36,161 nt of DNA from a virus, in IMG/VR virus record IMGVR_UViG_3300009009_000029, positions 1 to 36,161 of that record, one strand, 5' to 3'. Positions 7,716 to 17,770 of the stretch are shown in pieces (position 1 is the stretch's first letter; each line of letters starts with the position of its first letter). The notes beneath the pieces are model-generated. The model saw only the letters and a list, made by a program, of their open reading frames with translations, was not told the origin of the DNA and ran no database searches. Both the position numbers and the translations under genes were made by a program.

Positions 7716-8662
7716 TTTCAAGCGGCGAAGTTTTAGCAGTGGTCAAGCGTGCCGTCAGCGTTCCGGCAAGCCAGCCATTGCTAACTGACGCTGACATCCT
7801 GGCACTAGCTGATATGGTGATTTCTAGTCGCTTGGTGCCGCTTATCGAATCGTTTGATACAGATTTCTTCGTGCGACGGGACAATGTTCCGCTCGTAGGC
7901 GGACAAGCGTTTTACGATATCCCATACCGGGCTGTTGGGCGCGGATTACGAGATATATTAATCAACGACAGCCTGCTCAACGCCCGAAATCTCCCTCTTA
8001 TCGCGCTCGAGGAGGAAAATTTCTTCCTTCTGTCGACCAATGTGACCGGATTCAACTTCCACGGCGACCAAATCCATTTAATCCCAGCGCCACAAAACAA
8101 CGTCACCGACCTAAGCCTGACAGTGATTTGGCGCATGCCTCCTAGCAAGCTGATGATCGAGTCCGACGCAGGCGTGGTCGCTAGCGTGCAGTATAACGTC
8201 GCGGGACTAGACGAAGTGACTTTAAACGGCATCCCAACCTTCCTCACTACCGGCACCCAAGTCGATTTCGTGCAGCGTCGGTCGGGGAGCTCAATCCTAG
8301 AGTTTGACCGCACCGTCCAAAGTATCTCCGGCAATACCGTGCGCTTTACAACCGGGCAAGTGCCCACTTCGCTTAGTGCAGGTGACTATGTTTGTCCGCA
8401 AGGTTATAGCCCTGTTGTTAACTCTCTGCCTAATGAGTGCATTGGTCTATTATCATCACATGTTAGCTATAAAGTCCTTCAGGCAATCGGCGACTACGAT
8501 GCTGCTAATCAAATAAAAAAGCAGGATATACCCGACGAAGAAAAAGACTTTAAGTCGCTAATGAGCCCGCGAATCGACGGCGAGCCCGTGATTGTCATTA
8601 ACCGCCGGTCGCTCGTGCGCGGCAACAAATTTGCGCAACGGCGTTGGATCGGTCCTCCATGA
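7712..8662 (+). CDS. putative head-to-tail adaptor or connector (316 aa)
   Basis: Coupled by ATGA to the gene before and after. The N-terminus is helical (ADILALADMVISSRLVPLIE), a beta-rich middle follows (GGQAFYDIPYRAVGRGLRDI; LTVIWRMPPSKLM), and a helical region (CIGLLSSHVSYKVLQAIGDY) precedes the end. This pattern is common in podoviral proteins encoded next to nozzle and portal genes. An adaptor role is inferred from architecture and neighbours, not from a diagnostic motif. Confidence 0.55.
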   Translation: MISSGEVLAVVKRAVSVPASQPLLTDADILALADMVISSRLVPLIESFDTDFFVRRDNVPLVGGQAFYDIPYRAVGRGLRDILINDSLLNARNLPLIALEEENFFLLSTNVTGFNFHGDQIHLIPAPQNNVTDLSLTVIWRMPPSKLMIESDAGVVASVQYNVAGLDEVTLNGIPTFLTTGTQVDFVQRRSGSSILEFDRTVQSISGNTVRFTTGQVPTSLSAGDYVCPQGYSPVVNSLPNECIGLLSSHVSYKVLQAIGDYDAANQIKKQDIPDEEKDFKSLMSPRIDGEPVIVINRRSLVRGNKFAQRRWIGPP

Positions 8663-11600
8663 GCTATACCTATCCCGAGATACGCCAATTCAGAGGGCGG
8701 TATGTGCAGCGTAACAGCTTCGAGGTGCCTGATGGCGCTCTAGAAGTCGCAAGCAATGTTACTGTGGCCAGCGATTTTGTATTAACTAAGCGACGCGGAT
8801 TTTATAATTACTTCGTGCCAGGCGCGGGAACATTAAAATCGGTTGTTAAATATGAAAATCGATTACTCGCCTTATATGGTAACCAAGTTAGTTACTATAC
8901 AAATACCGGCACCGCTCCTAACGAAACTGGGAGCGAGACGATTTTATCCGCTGAGCCTGGAGTTACCTGGAGCGTCTCGGGTACCCGCGTGCCGCATACC
9001 ATGCAAGCGAGTGAAAACCTTTACGTCACTACCGACAACGGAGTGCTCAAACTCACCGCCTACAATAGCCTTGTGAGTGCAACGGGCGCTCCTTCCGGTC
9101 AGGACGGGTTTGCTGCATTTTACCCTGGTCAGCCGGCGGACTGGTTTACAGCTGATAAAGTGGTCGGATACCGAATCGTTTTTGGTCGCAAAGACGCAAA
9201 TGACAACTTGATTCTCGGTGCGCCGGGCGACGTGGCAACCCTGACAAATCCGAAAATCTCCGCAAACTACACTTCTGCGGGGGCTGGTCCCTGGACTGTG
9301 ACTGTGACAACAACCACGGCTCATGGCCTTGTGACTGGGCAGTACTTAGCTCTAAGCGATGCGGCTGACGCGGACGCCAACGGGACATTCCAAATTACCG
9401 TCACGACGCCCACGGCGTTTACTTACACGGTGAGCTCAGGCGATCCGATGTCCGGGACGATCAGCTACGCCCGCGCCGAAGCTGTTTTGCTTGAATTTAG
9501 CGTTCCCGAGGAGTGCGCCGATGTATCGCAAGGCTGGTTTGCACAAATCTATAGAAGCGGGCTTTTTGACATCGCTGGCAGTGTATTCGGTGATTACCGA
9601 CTAGTGACCCAGCGGACGCTGACCGCGACTGAGATTTCGTCAAACATCCTATTTTTTACCGACATCACTGCGCCGTTACTGCTCGGCGCTGAGCTATACA
9701 CCAACGAAAACACGCAGGAAGGCGAATTCCAAGCCAACGCTCGCCCACCAAAGGCAAACGATTTAGCGCTGTTTAAAAACTATGCCTTTTACAGTGACGT
9801 GACGACGCGGGCTTTTCTCGACCTGTCGGTTGTCAACCCGACGCTCATGACTGCGGGCGACCAATTTATTGTCAGGATTATCGACGGCGTCACGACGACC
9901 GAGGAAACTTACGTCGCTCGGGAGGGGGTAGCGAATACCCTTGTTTATAGTCAGTCTATTGCCGGGGCTGGCACGCTCACGGTAACATATAGTGGACACG
10001 GGTTTGCAAACGGTGACACGGTTTTTGTAAGTAATTTTATCGGCGGGTCCTACGCTAATCAGGTGGCGACGGTATCGGGCGTTACCGGCACCACTTTCGA
10101 CGTCGCCCTGACAGGCTCAGGGACGCCCACTAGCCTTTGGTTCGAAGGCGTGACCAACGGCACCAATCCAATTTTCAAACTCAATAAGACGAGCTCAAGT
10201 TTTGCTGTGCAATTGGCCGACACTGCGCTAGGGATTGTTAAAGCGATTTCCCGCAAGTCGTCGGGTCTTTGTTACGGTCGTTACTTGTCCGATTTCACTG
10301 AAGTGCCAGGTCAATTTGGGATTTTTGCCCGTGGCTTTCCCGCGTCTATCGCTGTTAGAGTGAGTGCTACAGCCATGGGCGCGGGTTTTGAGCCCGTGAT
10401 TGCGACGACATATGGCACGGTGATCAGCACGACGACCAACGAGCGCCATAACCTCTACATTTCTAAAGTGTCCGAGCCTGAAGCGGTGCCAACCATTCAG
10501 TTTTTGCCAGTTGGTAGCGAAAATCAGGCTATTTTGCGCATCGCTGCGCTCCGTGATTCGCTGATTATCATCAAAGAAGATGGCGTTTTCAGACTTGCGG
10601 GCGATAATCCCAACAACTTCGTGGTTACGATACTCGATTCGACGGTTTTATGCGCCGGAACTGACACGATTGCCGTGATCAACAACCAAGTCGCGATGCT
10701 TTCCAACGTGGGCGTAGTTTTGATCAGTGAAACAGCGGTCAATATCATCTCGCGCAAAATCGAGGAGGACATTCGGCCGATTTTAGGTCGGGCTGACACG
10801 CTTTCCCACGGTGTGGCTTATGAATCCGAGCGAATTTACCTTTTGACATGCAGTCGCCCTAACGACGCGTCGCTTTCCATATGCCATATCTACAACACTC
10901 TGACGGACGAGTGGACCACCTGGGACAAGCTATTCATCGCTGGGTGTGTCGGACCCGAGGACACGCTTTCCCTCGTCACCCTGACAAACCGGATCCTTCG
11001 GGAGCGCAAAAGCCAGACTAGGATTGATTTCTGTGACCAAAACTATTCGACAACCGTCGTTAGTGTCGCGTCAAATCTCAAAGACATCGTCTTTGTGTCC
11101 GCTTCGGCCATCCCTGAGCGGGGCGACATCCTAGTGCTTGGCAACGTGATCAACCGCATCTTGACCATACCCGTCGTTACAGCGGTCAATACCTACTCGG
11201 TCACCCTTCTTAACGAAACGACCCTTGTCGCAGCTGATACGCCGATTTTATACGGCCGCATTGTCTCGGAAATCGCCACAGCGCCCTTTCACGCAGGACT
11301 CGTGGGGCGATCCAAGCAGTTTTCGCAAACGCAGCTACACTTCCGCTCGGACCAGTGCTCGAGGCTATCCATTTACTTCATTGGCGACGTTTTCCTTGGT
11401 TCCAACGAAGTCGATTGGCGTGCTGTGTGGCAACGCGCAGGGTTTGGCTATTTCCCATTCGCATTTGACTATTTTGCCCAAGCCTACGGCATCGATTTAC
11501 CAATTGGCACCGGACCGGCACCCATATGTCGAATTTATGTGCCGATTCAGCAACAACGGACTACATTTATCAAGACCATAATGACACATGCAGAGGCGGG

Positions 11601-11667
11601 CGAAGCAATCAACTTGCAAGCCCAATCTTGGGCCATTAGGCCTTACGCTGAAAGGGTTACCCGTTGA
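8659..11667 (+). CDS. large tail protein, tail-nozzle-like (about 1002 aa)
   Basis: The best start is ATG 8659, which overlaps the upstream stop (ATGA); TTG 8644 would add five residues. The N-terminal 120 residues (RGRYVQRNSFEVPDGALEVASN; LTKRRGFYNYF; LLALYGNQVSYY) match the opening of podoviral tail-tube or nozzle proteins with a beta-propeller. Propeller blades continue (FKNYAFYSD; LRDSLIIIKEDGVFRLAG; YNTLTDEWTTWDKL). Inserted Ig-like beta modules lie at about residues 205-270 and 440-490 (TVTTTTAHGLVTGQYLALS; TVTYSGHGFANGDTVFVS). It would form the distal tail nozzle. The stop overlaps the portal TTG. Confidence 0.75.
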   Translation: MSYTYPEIRQFRGRYVQRNSFEVPDGALEVASNVTVASDFVLTKRRGFYNYFVPGAGTLKSVVKYENRLLALYGNQVSYYTNTGTAPNETGSETILSAEPGVTWSVSGTRVPHTMQASENLYVTTDNGVLKLTAYNSLVSATGAPSGQDGFAAFYPGQPADWFTADKVVGYRIVFGRKDANDNLILGAPGDVATLTNPKISANYTSAGAGPWTVTVTTTTAHGLVTGQYLALSDAADADANGTFQITVTTPTAFTYTVSSGDPMSGTISYARAEAVLLEFSVPEECADVSQGWFAQIYRSGLFDIAGSVFGDYRLVTQRTLTATEISSNILFFTDITAPLLLGAELYTNENTQEGEFQANARPPKANDLALFKNYAFYSDVTTRAFLDLSVVNPTLMTAGDQFIVRIIDGVTTTEETYVAREGVANTLVYSQSIAGAGTLTVTYSGHGFANGDTVFVSNFIGGSYANQVATVSGVTGTTFDVALTGSGTPTSLWFEGVTNGTNPIFKLNKTSSSFAVQLADTALGIVKAISRKSSGLCYGRYLSDFTEVPGQFGIFARGFPASIAVRVSATAMGAGFEPVIATTYGTVISTTTNERHNLYISKVSEPEAVPTIQFLPVGSENQAILRIAALRDSLIIIKEDGVFRLAGDNPNNFVVTILDSTVLCAGTDTIAVINNQVAMLSNVGVVLISETAVNIISRKIEEDIRPILGRADTLSHGVAYESERIYLLTCSRPNDASLSICHIYNTLTDEWTTWDKLFIAGCVGPEDTLSLVTLTNRILRERKSQTRIDFCDQNYSTTVVSVASNLKDIVFVSASAIPERGDILVLGNVINRILTIPVVTAVNTYSVTLLNETTLVAADTPILYGRIVSEIATAPFHAGLVGRSKQFSQTQLHFRSDQCSRLSIYFIGDVFLGSNEVDWRAVWQRAGFGYFPFAFDYFAQAYGIDLPIGTGPAPICRIYVPIQQQRTTFIKTIMTHAEAGEAINLQAQSWAIRPYAERVTR

Positions 11668-13616
11668 AAAACGAGTTTTGGTTACTTGACGAGGGCGAGA
11701 AAATCGTCCGCCTTATGGCTCGGATACATAACGAGTGGGGCATTTATTCGACGTCGCCATTTCGGACTGCTTGGGTCCGTAACACCCTTGCTTACTATTC
11801 CCCAGTGTTGCACCCTGGTAGCTGGGACACATCGCTGATCTTTGAAGGCCTACAGGGCGAGCTCGTCAGGATGTACACTCCGCAGGCGCGCACAATGACG
11901 AGGCAGATGGTCACTTTAGTGACTAAAAATCCCTTGTCGCTTAAAGCCATGGCCGAAGTGATGAATAACAACATCATGGACACCATGAAACTTGGCAACG
12001 CTGTCGCCGCGCAGATTGTCGACACTCAGCGCTTGGACCACAAGAAAAAGCAGTTAACCGAATGCGCAATTGTTGCAGGCATTGCCTTTTTGTACACCCG
12101 AATGCGCACGGACCGAGGCGACAAAGAGCCGATCCTTGATCAAGATGGCGCAATTGTCTACGACGGCGCTATCGATATGACGGTCCACACTCCATTTGAC
12201 GTCTATTATGATGCGACGATACCCGTGTGGGATGACGTCCCATGGGTAGAGGTTCGCACAGTGACAAGTCGTTGGGACCTTATCGCTCAGCATCCCGAGC
12301 TCACCGACGAAATCTTGGCACTTCCCTCGATGGCCACGGTATCGGGCGTTAGAACATGGTTTGAGCGCATTACTCAAAATGACGATATGGTATTTTGCTA
12401 TGAAATGTACGTTCGCCCGTGTGCCGCAATCCCCAAGGGTCGAATGATCATGTATTCGGGGGAAAAGTGCATCTATTACGACGGGCATAACGAGTATGGA
12501 TGCATACCAATTGAACCTATGATACCTGAACAGGTTATGGGCAGTACGCTAGGCTATCCGCAGTTTACTAACCTCATGGCTTGCCAAGAAATGTTTGATA
12601 ACAGCATCTCCGCTCAAGCGACTAATTTATCATCTTTTGCAGTCCAAAACATCGCTGTTCCACGATCTGCAAACGTCAACGTTCAAGAAATTGGCGGCAT
12701 GCGCTTTACGTTTTACACTCCGCAAAATATACCTGGCGGAGGAAAACCCGAGGCGATGAATCTGATGTCGTCCTCGCCGGAAAACTACAAATTTGCTGAT
12801 TTCATGGAAAATCAGATGATGAAAATGATCAACTTGAACGGAGCGCTTCGCGGTGCTCCGCCTTCAGGTGCATCGTCAGGTGTGGCAATTGCGACACTAT
12901 CAGCAAATGCGATTGAGTTTACGACATCTTTGCAGGAGGCCATGAATGACTGTATCGGACGCAGTATCAAGCATGCGCTTAATTGCCTTGTCACTTTCGG
13001 TAGTAATACTGAACGTTACGTGATGATGTCCGGCACGAATGACCAGTTGATTTCAAAGCCTTATAAAGGTAGCGATTTGAAGTCTGTGGCTGGCATTCGC
13101 ATTGCGATGCAAAACCCGCTCATGCAAACGATTGCGGGAAGGCTTGAAATATCTGAAAAGCTTCTGCAAATGCCGCGTGACTTGTGGGGCGAATACGTGA
13201 GCATTTTAGAGGGTCAACCCCTTGCCAACCTGACAAAAGACGAGCTCTCAGAAGACGACTTAATTGAAGCGGAAAACGAGGAAATGTCGAAGGGCAATCC
13301 CGTTCCAAGTCTTATTACTGACGATCATGCGAAACATATCAAAAAGCACGCTGCGGCACTGAACGATCCACGTATTAGACTGATGGGGCAATATAACCAA
13401 GTCTTTTTGGAGCATATTCAGGAGCACTACAGGCTCGCCATGGAACAGGACCCAATGCTCACTGCTATGATTCGCACGGGTAAAATGCCCGAGGGCGGAA
13501 TCCAACCTCCTCCACAGCAACAACTGGGGGAGGCGCCCGGAGGTGATCAAGTTGAAGACATGCCTGCATTGCCGACCGCAAAGCCAGCTGACGATTTACT
13601 CGGAGGGGTTAGATAA
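11664..13616 (+). CDS. portal protein
   Basis: A 650-aa podoviral portal. The helical N-terminus (KIVRLMARIHNEWGIYST) leads to a wing region with TVHTPFDVYYDATIPVWDDV. The clip/stem area has GASSGVAIATLSANAIEFTTSLQEAMNDC, the long helix seen in large portals. The C-terminus is Pro/Gln-rich (GGIQPPPQQQ), like a barrel or tail extension. It would form the dodecameric ring at one capsid vertex and dock the terminase. The TTG start overlaps the upstream TGA (TTGA). The gene lies downstream of capsid and nozzle rather than next to the terminase. Confidence 0.85.
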   Translation: MKNEFWLLDEGEKIVRLMARIHNEWGIYSTSPFRTAWVRNTLAYYSPVLHPGSWDTSLIFEGLQGELVRMYTPQARTMTRQMVTLVTKNPLSLKAMAEVMNNNIMDTMKLGNAVAAQIVDTQRLDHKKKQLTECAIVAGIAFLYTRMRTDRGDKEPILDQDGAIVYDGAIDMTVHTPFDVYYDATIPVWDDVPWVEVRTVTSRWDLIAQHPELTDEILALPSMATVSGVRTWFERITQNDDMVFCYEMYVRPCAAIPKGRMIMYSGEKCIYYDGHNEYGCIPIEPMIPEQVMGSTLGYPQFTNLMACQEMFDNSISAQATNLSSFAVQNIAVPRSANVNVQEIGGMRFTFYTPQNIPGGGKPEAMNLMSSSPENYKFADFMENQMMKMINLNGALRGAPPSGASSGVAIATLSANAIEFTTSLQEAMNDCIGRSIKHALNCLVTFGSNTERYVMMSGTNDQLISKPYKGSDLKSVAGIRIAMQNPLMQTIAGRLEISEKLLQMPRDLWGEYVSILEGQPLANLTKDELSEDDLIEAENEEMSKGNPVPSLITDDHAKHIKKHAAALNDPRIRLMGQYNQVFLEHIQEHYRLAMEQDPMLTAMIRTGKMPEGGIQPPPQQQLGEAPGGDQVEDMPALPTAKPADDLLGGVR

Positions 13617-15394
13617 TGGCCTACGCCTTTGAAAAAATTATGAATCAGATTGGCGATAACGATAAAGCCAATATTTTTGGGGGCGAACCTGGACAACAAA
13701 ATGGAGGAAAACAACAAAACTTTGCCGCAGGCACGGGCGGTCAGACTAAGACGACGACCGACGGCGATGTCAGTAGTGGGGGGGGCGCTGGAGGATCCGT
13801 GCAAAAATCAAGTTTCGTGGCACAATCACCGCAAAATACCGGTGCCCAACGTGCCTATGAAGCTGCAAAAGCCCAGCCAAGCGGAAGCTTCGCGCCCATG
13901 TCTCAAGTGTCTGAAAAGCTAGGTAAGGCGCAAACTGATTTGCAGGATGAAGCCAATGCTTATGTTAAAGCCGGTAAGGATAAGCAGGTATATAGCATAC
14001 CAAATGCTGATATCGAGAAAGCAATATCGGGCGACGAGACAGCACGCGGTGCTGTATCTAAGACGCTATCCCAGACCTTACCTGCTCCAATAGAAAAGTT
14101 TGAACCAAAAACCGATTACAATCTCGAAGAAATCGAGACTTTTAAATCAACTCCCGGCGTAGCACGCTATCTGCGAAGTGAGTATGGTCCGGGGTATACC
14201 GCAGGCCAGGCGATGTTTGACACGGGGCGCTTGCAGTCGTCGCCCGAGTATTACAACACGCTTCGAAGCCTCGAGGGCAGACAACAAGACCTGACAAAGC
14301 AGGCCAAAGCCTTGGGTGCTGCGGACACGGGCGTCGAGGCTCAGGTTAGAAAAGCGGGCGAGGAAAACCTCACCACAGCGCAAAAGGCGATTAAGAAATT
14401 CCTCGAGGACCAACAAGGGGCGCTTACAACCGCGAACCAGGGCGAGCTCACGACTTACTTATCCGACCTTGAAAAGTTAAAGGGCAATCCCAACGCCGTG
14501 GGGCAAACGAGCCTTGCTAGCTCCGACGCTTCGAAGCGCATACAACAGGTCATTAAAGAGCGCCCGGACTTGGCCAAATACTTAACACCCGAGGTGATGG
14601 CGACCTTCGGGATTGACCCCGGCAAGTTTGTGAATTTTGCGGATACGACAGGCCTAACTGCAGACAGCTTTTACAACGCTGACGAGGCTAAGCGATTCAA
14701 TAGCATTATGTCACTGCTTGGGACCGGAGGCGCAGCGAAGGCCGCAGGCATACTTCCCGCGTCGCAGTCGAGTTTTGACACAGAAAAATATTTGGGCAAC
14801 GTCTTTGGCGCTGCAGAGGCAAAAAACACCGCCGCTGATGAAGCTGCGCGAGCCAAGATTAAATCGATCGAGGACAAGCTTGCAGGCCTACTTAATAGTC
14901 AAAACACGGTGCCGAGCGCGAATACTTATGCAATCCCGGAATTCTGGAATGCGGCAAAAGTGGCAGGTTACCAAGGCGATTTCGACCCTACTTTGGTCGA
15001 CCCAAATCAATACTTCAAAGTCGACCCCGTGACCGGAAATCCTTTTGAATATGCAACAGACCAGGATGCTCAGGAGCTCAACGCCGCATATGAGGAGCTC
15101 ATGAATCCCACTAGAGTGCAGGCAGGCGCGCGAATGGGCAGGCCTAACTTCCAGTGGGATTCAACGGGCTACAAGGATGCTGTTATGGCCGCCCTTGCGG
15201 CGAGAATGCGTGGTGAGCCAGCGGCACCACAAGAGCGAGTAATCTCACCGGGTCCTGCAAACCGCGAGACCAGTCCACAGCGCGTTATCGAAGCGGCTGA
15301 ACAAGGGCTCGAGGACATCGGTTATGGCACGTTTGTCCCTCAATACAAAAAGGCAGCTAAAGAGGGCTCAAAAATTGTTGGGAGGTGGGGTTAA
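13616..15394 (+). CDS. internal virion (ejection) protein 1, putative (592 aa)
   Basis: Coupled to the portal by TAATG. The N-terminus is low-complexity Gly/Gln/Ser, then mostly helical sequence rich in Ala, Lys, Glu and Gln (DLQDEANAYVKAGKD; GRQQDLTKQAKALGAADT). It has no signal peptide or clear transmembrane segment. It is the first of four large Ala/Gln-rich genes after the portal, the usual position of podoviral internal core or ejection proteins. GPGYTAGQAMFDTGRLQSSP resembles a segment seen in such proteins. No enzymatic motif was identified. Confidence 0.6.
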   Translation: MAYAFEKIMNQIGDNDKANIFGGEPGQQNGGKQQNFAAGTGGQTKTTTDGDVSSGGGAGGSVQKSSFVAQSPQNTGAQRAYEAAKAQPSGSFAPMSQVSEKLGKAQTDLQDEANAYVKAGKDKQVYSIPNADIEKAISGDETARGAVSKTLSQTLPAPIEKFEPKTDYNLEEIETFKSTPGVARYLRSEYGPGYTAGQAMFDTGRLQSSPEYYNTLRSLEGRQQDLTKQAKALGAADTGVEAQVRKAGEENLTTAQKAIKKFLEDQQGALTTANQGELTTYLSDLEKLKGNPNAVGQTSLASSDASKRIQQVIKERPDLAKYLTPEVMATFGIDPGKFVNFADTTGLTADSFYNADEAKRFNSIMSLLGTGGAAKAAGILPASQSSFDTEKYLGNVFGAAEAKNTAADEAARAKIKSIEDKLAGLLNSQNTVPSANTYAIPEFWNAAKVAGYQGDFDPTLVDPNQYFKVDPVTGNPFEYATDQDAQELNAAYEELMNPTRVQAGARMGRPNFQWDSTGYKDAVMAALAARMRGEPAAPQERVISPGPANRETSPQRVIEAAEQGLEDIGYGTFVPQYKKAAKEGSKIVGRWG

Positions 15395-16722
15395 TGGATC
15401 CATTAACAATAGGAATCGCCGGGACCATGGCCGTTGGGGCTTTAGTCAACGCCTACAACGCCGAAAAGGCGCGAGGCGCGGACCGCCAACGCCTAAAAGA
15501 AATGAGGGCTCTTTTTGAAAAGATTAAGCCGCCCGATTACGACGTTTCAATCGATGCTCCGCCTCAATATCATGAGCAAGTGCTTGCTCAGCCGCGTTAC
15601 AGCGACCCGATGCAAGCGCCTAAGTTTGATACGTCACGCCTGACGCCTGAAGACCTAAAGCTAGTCGGTCGCTACACGCCCGAAATGGCACCTTACATTG
15701 CCGAGCAGGCACCGGAACTGGTAAAGCAAAGTCAACAAGCACTTCAAGGTCGCGATGCACAGCGCAAAGCACTTGAGCGCTACATGGCTATGGGGGAAAC
15801 CGGTGATGATGCTATTTCTGCGCAAGCTGCTTTCGATGCTCGTCAACAAGCTGGGATGGACACGCGAGGCCGACAACAAGCAATTGAGCAGAGTTTTGCG
15901 CGTCGCGGACAACTTGGAGCAGGCTTACAGTTTGCCGGACAGCTACAGGCCGGACAGGCTGAGAGTAATCAGCAAGCTTTAGCGCAAATGCAAGCGGCGG
16001 CCGATGCTCAAAGGCGCAGGCTCGAAGCGCTGTCGCAAGGCGCGTCACTCGGTGGGCAAATATACGGCCAAGAAAAGACATTGGCGGACAAGAACGCCAA
16101 CATCATAAACGATTTCAATCGCCGAATGGCCAGCACACGGCAGGACTATGAAAACCGTCGTGCAGGTGTCATGAACGAAGCCGAGCGCTACAACCTTGGT
16201 GCCGAGCAGGACATCAACAACCGGAATGTGATGAATCGCAATCGTGCGCAGGAGGCAAATCTCGACCGCAGTGACAGCCTGACAAAGTATGGTGCCGAGT
16301 TTCAGCGGGGCGAGCGTAATCGACAAGATAACATCGTCCGCGAGCGCTACGAGGACGACCGTGGCGAGCGCAATTACCGCAATGACATTGCTGAGCGCAA
16401 GGCAAACTGGGCGGCAAAGCAAAGGTCCAATCGTAACGCCATAGCAGGCCAGCAATTCGATGATCAATACCGATGGGCATCGGGTATGTCAGGAATTAGG
16501 GGCGACGAGCGTGCAGCGGCTCGTGAGCGCGATATCGACAGGGCGCAGCAAGTTCAGGGTATTGCTAACGTTGGAGCGAGTGCTTTAGAGGGGCAACGTC
16601 GGGCTGGGCAGTGGGGCGACCAGCAAAGGGCCGAGGACGAACGCGCTTACTTTGACAAAAAGGGCAATTGGATGTCCGAGCCTGAGCGCAAGCAGAGGAG
16701 GTCCATTTATGGCGACTACTAG
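15394..16722 (+). CDS. internal virion (ejection) protein 2, putative (442 aa)
   Basis: ATG 15394 overlaps the previous stop (TAATG), with GGAGG at 15380 as ribosome-binding site; GTG 15385 is less likely. A small hydrophobic N-terminal patch (LTIGIAGTMAVGALVNAYNA) could touch membrane. From about residue 140 on the protein is a long charged coiled coil with many Arg, Gln, Asn and Glu (RQQAIEQSFARRGQLGAGLQ; ERNRQDNIVRERYEDDRGER). Similar proteins in podoviruses are ejected with DNA. Function is inferred from composition and neighbours. The stop is a genuine TAG and overlaps the next gene by 14 bases. Confidence 0.6.
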   Translation: MDPLTIGIAGTMAVGALVNAYNAEKARGADRQRLKEMRALFEKIKPPDYDVSIDAPPQYHEQVLAQPRYSDPMQAPKFDTSRLTPEDLKLVGRYTPEMAPYIAEQAPELVKQSQQALQGRDAQRKALERYMAMGETGDDAISAQAAFDARQQAGMDTRGRQQAIEQSFARRGQLGAGLQFAGQLQAGQAESNQQALAQMQAAADAQRRRLEALSQGASLGGQIYGQEKTLADKNANIINDFNRRMASTRQDYENRRAGVMNEAERYNLGAEQDINNRNVMNRNRAQEANLDRSDSLTKYGAEFQRGERNRQDNIVRERYEDDRGERNYRNDIAERKANWAAKQRSNRNAIAGQQFDDQYRWASGMSGIRGDERAAARERDIDRAQQVQGIANVGASALEGQRRAGQWGDQQRAEDERAYFDKKGNWMSEPERKQRRSIYGDY

Positions 16723-17770
16723 ATACAACGACGACTTTCTAACGCCTGAAGAAGAAGCGCGGCTTATGGCCGTGCAAAGGCCGCAGGCACGTCAACAGCC
16801 TGCTCCGATGCAAGCGCCACAGCAACAACAGCCCGCTCCATTCGACATGAATTCAGCGGTGCGAGACTATTTGCAGAGGCAATTAAAAGGCCGTCCCAGT
16901 CGCTTGGAAGTCGAGGACCCATATGACGATTACGTGCAAGCGGGGATTTCCTCGTCAGCGCTGCAGGGCATCGCCGGGGGCATGGCGCAGATTGGCACCG
17001 TGCACGGCAAAACGCCTGATGTTTCGCCCTATGTCAAAGCTAGCCAAGGAATGGTCGGACCGCTTGAGAAATCGGCGTTGAACCTACAGCGTCAGCGAAT
17101 GGGGCCGCAAGTGGACCCAAGAATCCTGACATATTTGACCGAAAAGCAAAATTCGAAGCTTTTGCCACAGCGAGATTCTCAAGGTTTTTACTTACAGCAA
17201 GATGATGACGGCGTTAGCTCGTCCGGAATTAAGGGCTATGACGCTCCGAAAGCGCCCAAAGAACCAAAGGCACCAAAGCCCGAAGGTTCGGATTTGCCTA
17301 TCGACAAGAAAAAGGAAGTTGAGCATTTAGCCTCTGCAAACGCCGGTTATAAAGCCTCGAAAGCTGAATTAGACGCCGGCATTAAAGAGTATTCGCTTGC
17401 TTTAGATAACCTGAAAAAAAATGATACTAAGGCAAACCGAGATCAAGCTGTCAGGGTCGGTCAATCCCTCCTAAAAATCTTAAACTCCGCTCGCGGCTCT
17501 GATGCTGTCGGCGCCGAGGAAGTGCAAAGGCTAGGTAACGCGCTGTCATTCCAATTCGCCAACGTCAACAACCCTGGTAAATTCTGGGGCTATGACTTTC
17601 CAGGGTTTTTCGATCAAATCAATAGTGCTTCGGAAAAAATCAATAACACAATCAATTCAATTCAAAAGCAAATTGATCAAAACATGGGAAGGTCACAGGC
17701 AGCCCCAGCTAGTTCGTCCGGGCAGAATAAAGGCGCAACCACTTTAAAAAGCGCGAAGGATTTGCCATGA
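16709..17770 (+). CDS. internal virion (ejection) protein 3, putative (353 aa)
   Basis: The start is ATG 16709, preceded by AGAGGAGG; an upstream TTG at 16652 is less likely. The N-terminus is Gln/Pro-rich (PQARQQPAPMQAPQQQQ), followed by a Lys/Pro-rich linker (APKAPKEPKAPKPEG) and a helical C-terminal half (LDAGIKEYSLALDNLKKND; INNTINSIQKQIDQNMG). No domain is recognised. It sits in the ejection-protein cluster and is coupled to the next gene by ATGA. Confidence 0.55.
   Translation: MATTRYNDDFLTPEEEARLMAVQRPQARQQPAPMQAPQQQQPAPFDMNSAVRDYLQRQLKGRPSRLEVEDPYDDYVQAGISSSALQGIAGGMAQIGTVHGKTPDVSPYVKASQGMVGPLEKSALNLQRQRMGPQVDPRILTYLTEKQNSKLLPQRDSQGFYLQQDDDGVSSSGIKGYDAPKAPKEPKAPKPEGSDLPIDKKKEVEHLASANAGYKASKAELDAGIKEYSLALDNLKKNDTKANRDQAVRVGQSLLKILNSARGSDAVGAEEVQRLGNALSFQFANVNNPGKFWGYDFPGFFDQINSASEKINNTINSIQKQIDQNMGRSQAAPASSSGQNKGATTLKSAKDLP

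Noticed and set aside
16045-16467. 140-aa hydrophobic minus-strand frame
   Set aside because: It is opposite an Arg/Gln-rich ejection protein; the hydrophobic look arises from complementing those codons.
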